A stretch of DNA of 6,937 nucleotides from CAYLNK01 sp964384675. GTDB lineage: Bacteria > Acidobacteriota > Thermoanaerobaculia > UBA5066. Each line of letters begins with the position of its first letter. The stretch's first letter is position 1. Positions 6,515 to 6,937 of this stretch are shown piece after piece. The notes under the pieces are model-generated. The model worked only from the letters and a program-made list of their open reading frames with translations. It was not told where the DNA came from and did no database searches. Position numbers and translations under genes: made by a program. The stretch is from contig CAYLNK010000350.1 of the NCBI GenBank assembly GCA_964384675.1, forward strand, positions 1-6,937, given 5' to 3'.

Positions 6515-6937
6515 TTGCCGGCGTCCGCCTGCTTGGCCCTCTCGGCGAGGTACCCGGTGTATTCCTTGATCTTGAAGACGGCCATCACGACCTCGAGGCT
6601 CATCCGGACGATCGCCAGGTAGAGGACCGCCGCGAACGGGACCACGACGGCGGCGATGACGAGACCGATCAGCCCCGTCACGATGCCGGCCCGGAACCCG
6701 GCCAGGCTCGTCAGGATCGCGCCCGCGACCGCGAGGGCCAGGACCACCATCACCAGGATGTAGACCGCCTTGATCAGCTTCGGCGTCAGGAGGGTCTCGA
6801 AGCTGGTGTCGAGGAGGGCCTTGAAGACGCCGGCCTGCTCGTTCAGCTCGTCGGCCGAGACCGGGAGCTGCGCCCGCCGCGGCGCGGACGAGACCGCGGC
6901 GGGAGACGCGGCGCGAACGGGCGCCGGTGCGGGCGCC
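6508..6937 (-). CDS. DUF4282-type small membrane protein (C-terminal part, N-terminus beyond the window)
   Basis: On the complement, 142 codons are visible before TGA; the frame is still open at the window edge, with no ATG in the first 60 codons. The visible part starts with an Ala/Pro-rich segment (APAPAPVRAASP) and then ADELNEQAGVFKALLDTSFETLLTPKLIK split over about residues 28-56. Two hydrophobic spans follow, about 57-80 and 87-113, then RMSLEVVMAVFKIKEYT and a polar tail ending DAGKG. The FKALLD.SF..L.TPK lead, two membrane segments and R..LE..[MI]..FKI end match my recollection of DUF4282, whose function is unknown. A GTG at 6753-6751 could start a shorter reading, but it falls inside the first membrane span and would remove the conserved lead. 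The gene is convergent with carbonic anhydrase, four bases separating the stops. Confidence 0.75.
   Translation of the reverse strand, partial: APAPAPVRAASPAAVSSAPRRAQLPVSADELNEQAGVFKALLDTSFETLLTPKLIKAVYILVMVVLALAVAGAILTSLAGFRAGIVTGLIGLVIAAVVVPFAAVLYLAIVRMSLEVVMAVFKIKEYTGYLAERAKQADAGKG

Noticed and set aside
6508..6753. An 81-residue membrane protein starting at GTG 6753-6751
   Set aside because: This is a truncated reading of a longer frame that stays open to the window edge. The start would fall within the first membrane span and discard the conserved FKALLD.SF lead.

Overview
The window is GC-rich (roughly 70% by eye), with strong G/C preference at third codon positions. It carries four protein-coding genes, two of them cut by the window edges. 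The base composition, together with a very large secreted protein built from plant-type leucine-rich repeats, He_PIG-type Ig modules and C-terminal beta-sandwich modules, suggests a Gram-negative soil or sediment bacterium. Acidobacteriota (Thermoanaerobaculia-like) is my best guess; Myxococcota or Gemmatimonadota are possible. No rRNA or other marker gene is present to settle this.

Layout. (1) Bases 1-469, minus strand: the N-terminal 156 residues of an HlyD/AcrA-type periplasmic adaptor of an efflux or export pump; the rest lies beyond base 1. (2) Bases 470-680: a divergent intergenic region with ribosome binding sites at both ends and only a weak promoter candidate. (3) Bases 681-5810, plus strand: one 1,709-residue secreted modular protein. 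Its order is signal peptide, N-terminal cap, eleven 24-residue LRRs with a capping segment, a fibronectin III domain, four Ig-like modules of about 87 residues, a second FN3-like domain, two less certain beta-sandwich regions, and four C-terminal modules of 124-128 residues arranged as a duplicated pair. (4) Bases 5853-6503, plus strand: a complete beta-class carbonic anhydrase 42 bases downstream, possibly co-transcribed. (5) Bases 6508-6937, minus strand: the C-terminal part of a DUF4282-type membrane protein, convergent with the carbonic anhydrase, with only four bases between the stop codons.

The genes do not form a pathway I recognise. The large protein looks like a surface or matrix adhesion/recognition factor. 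The carbonic anhydrase is ordinary cytosolic housekeeping, and the adaptor and DUF4282 protein belong to units extending out of the window. I see no mobile element, CRISPR array, tRNA/rRNA or phage gene. The most distinctive item is the large protein, especially its regular fourfold C-terminal array and the evenly placed cysteine pairs in its Ig modules.
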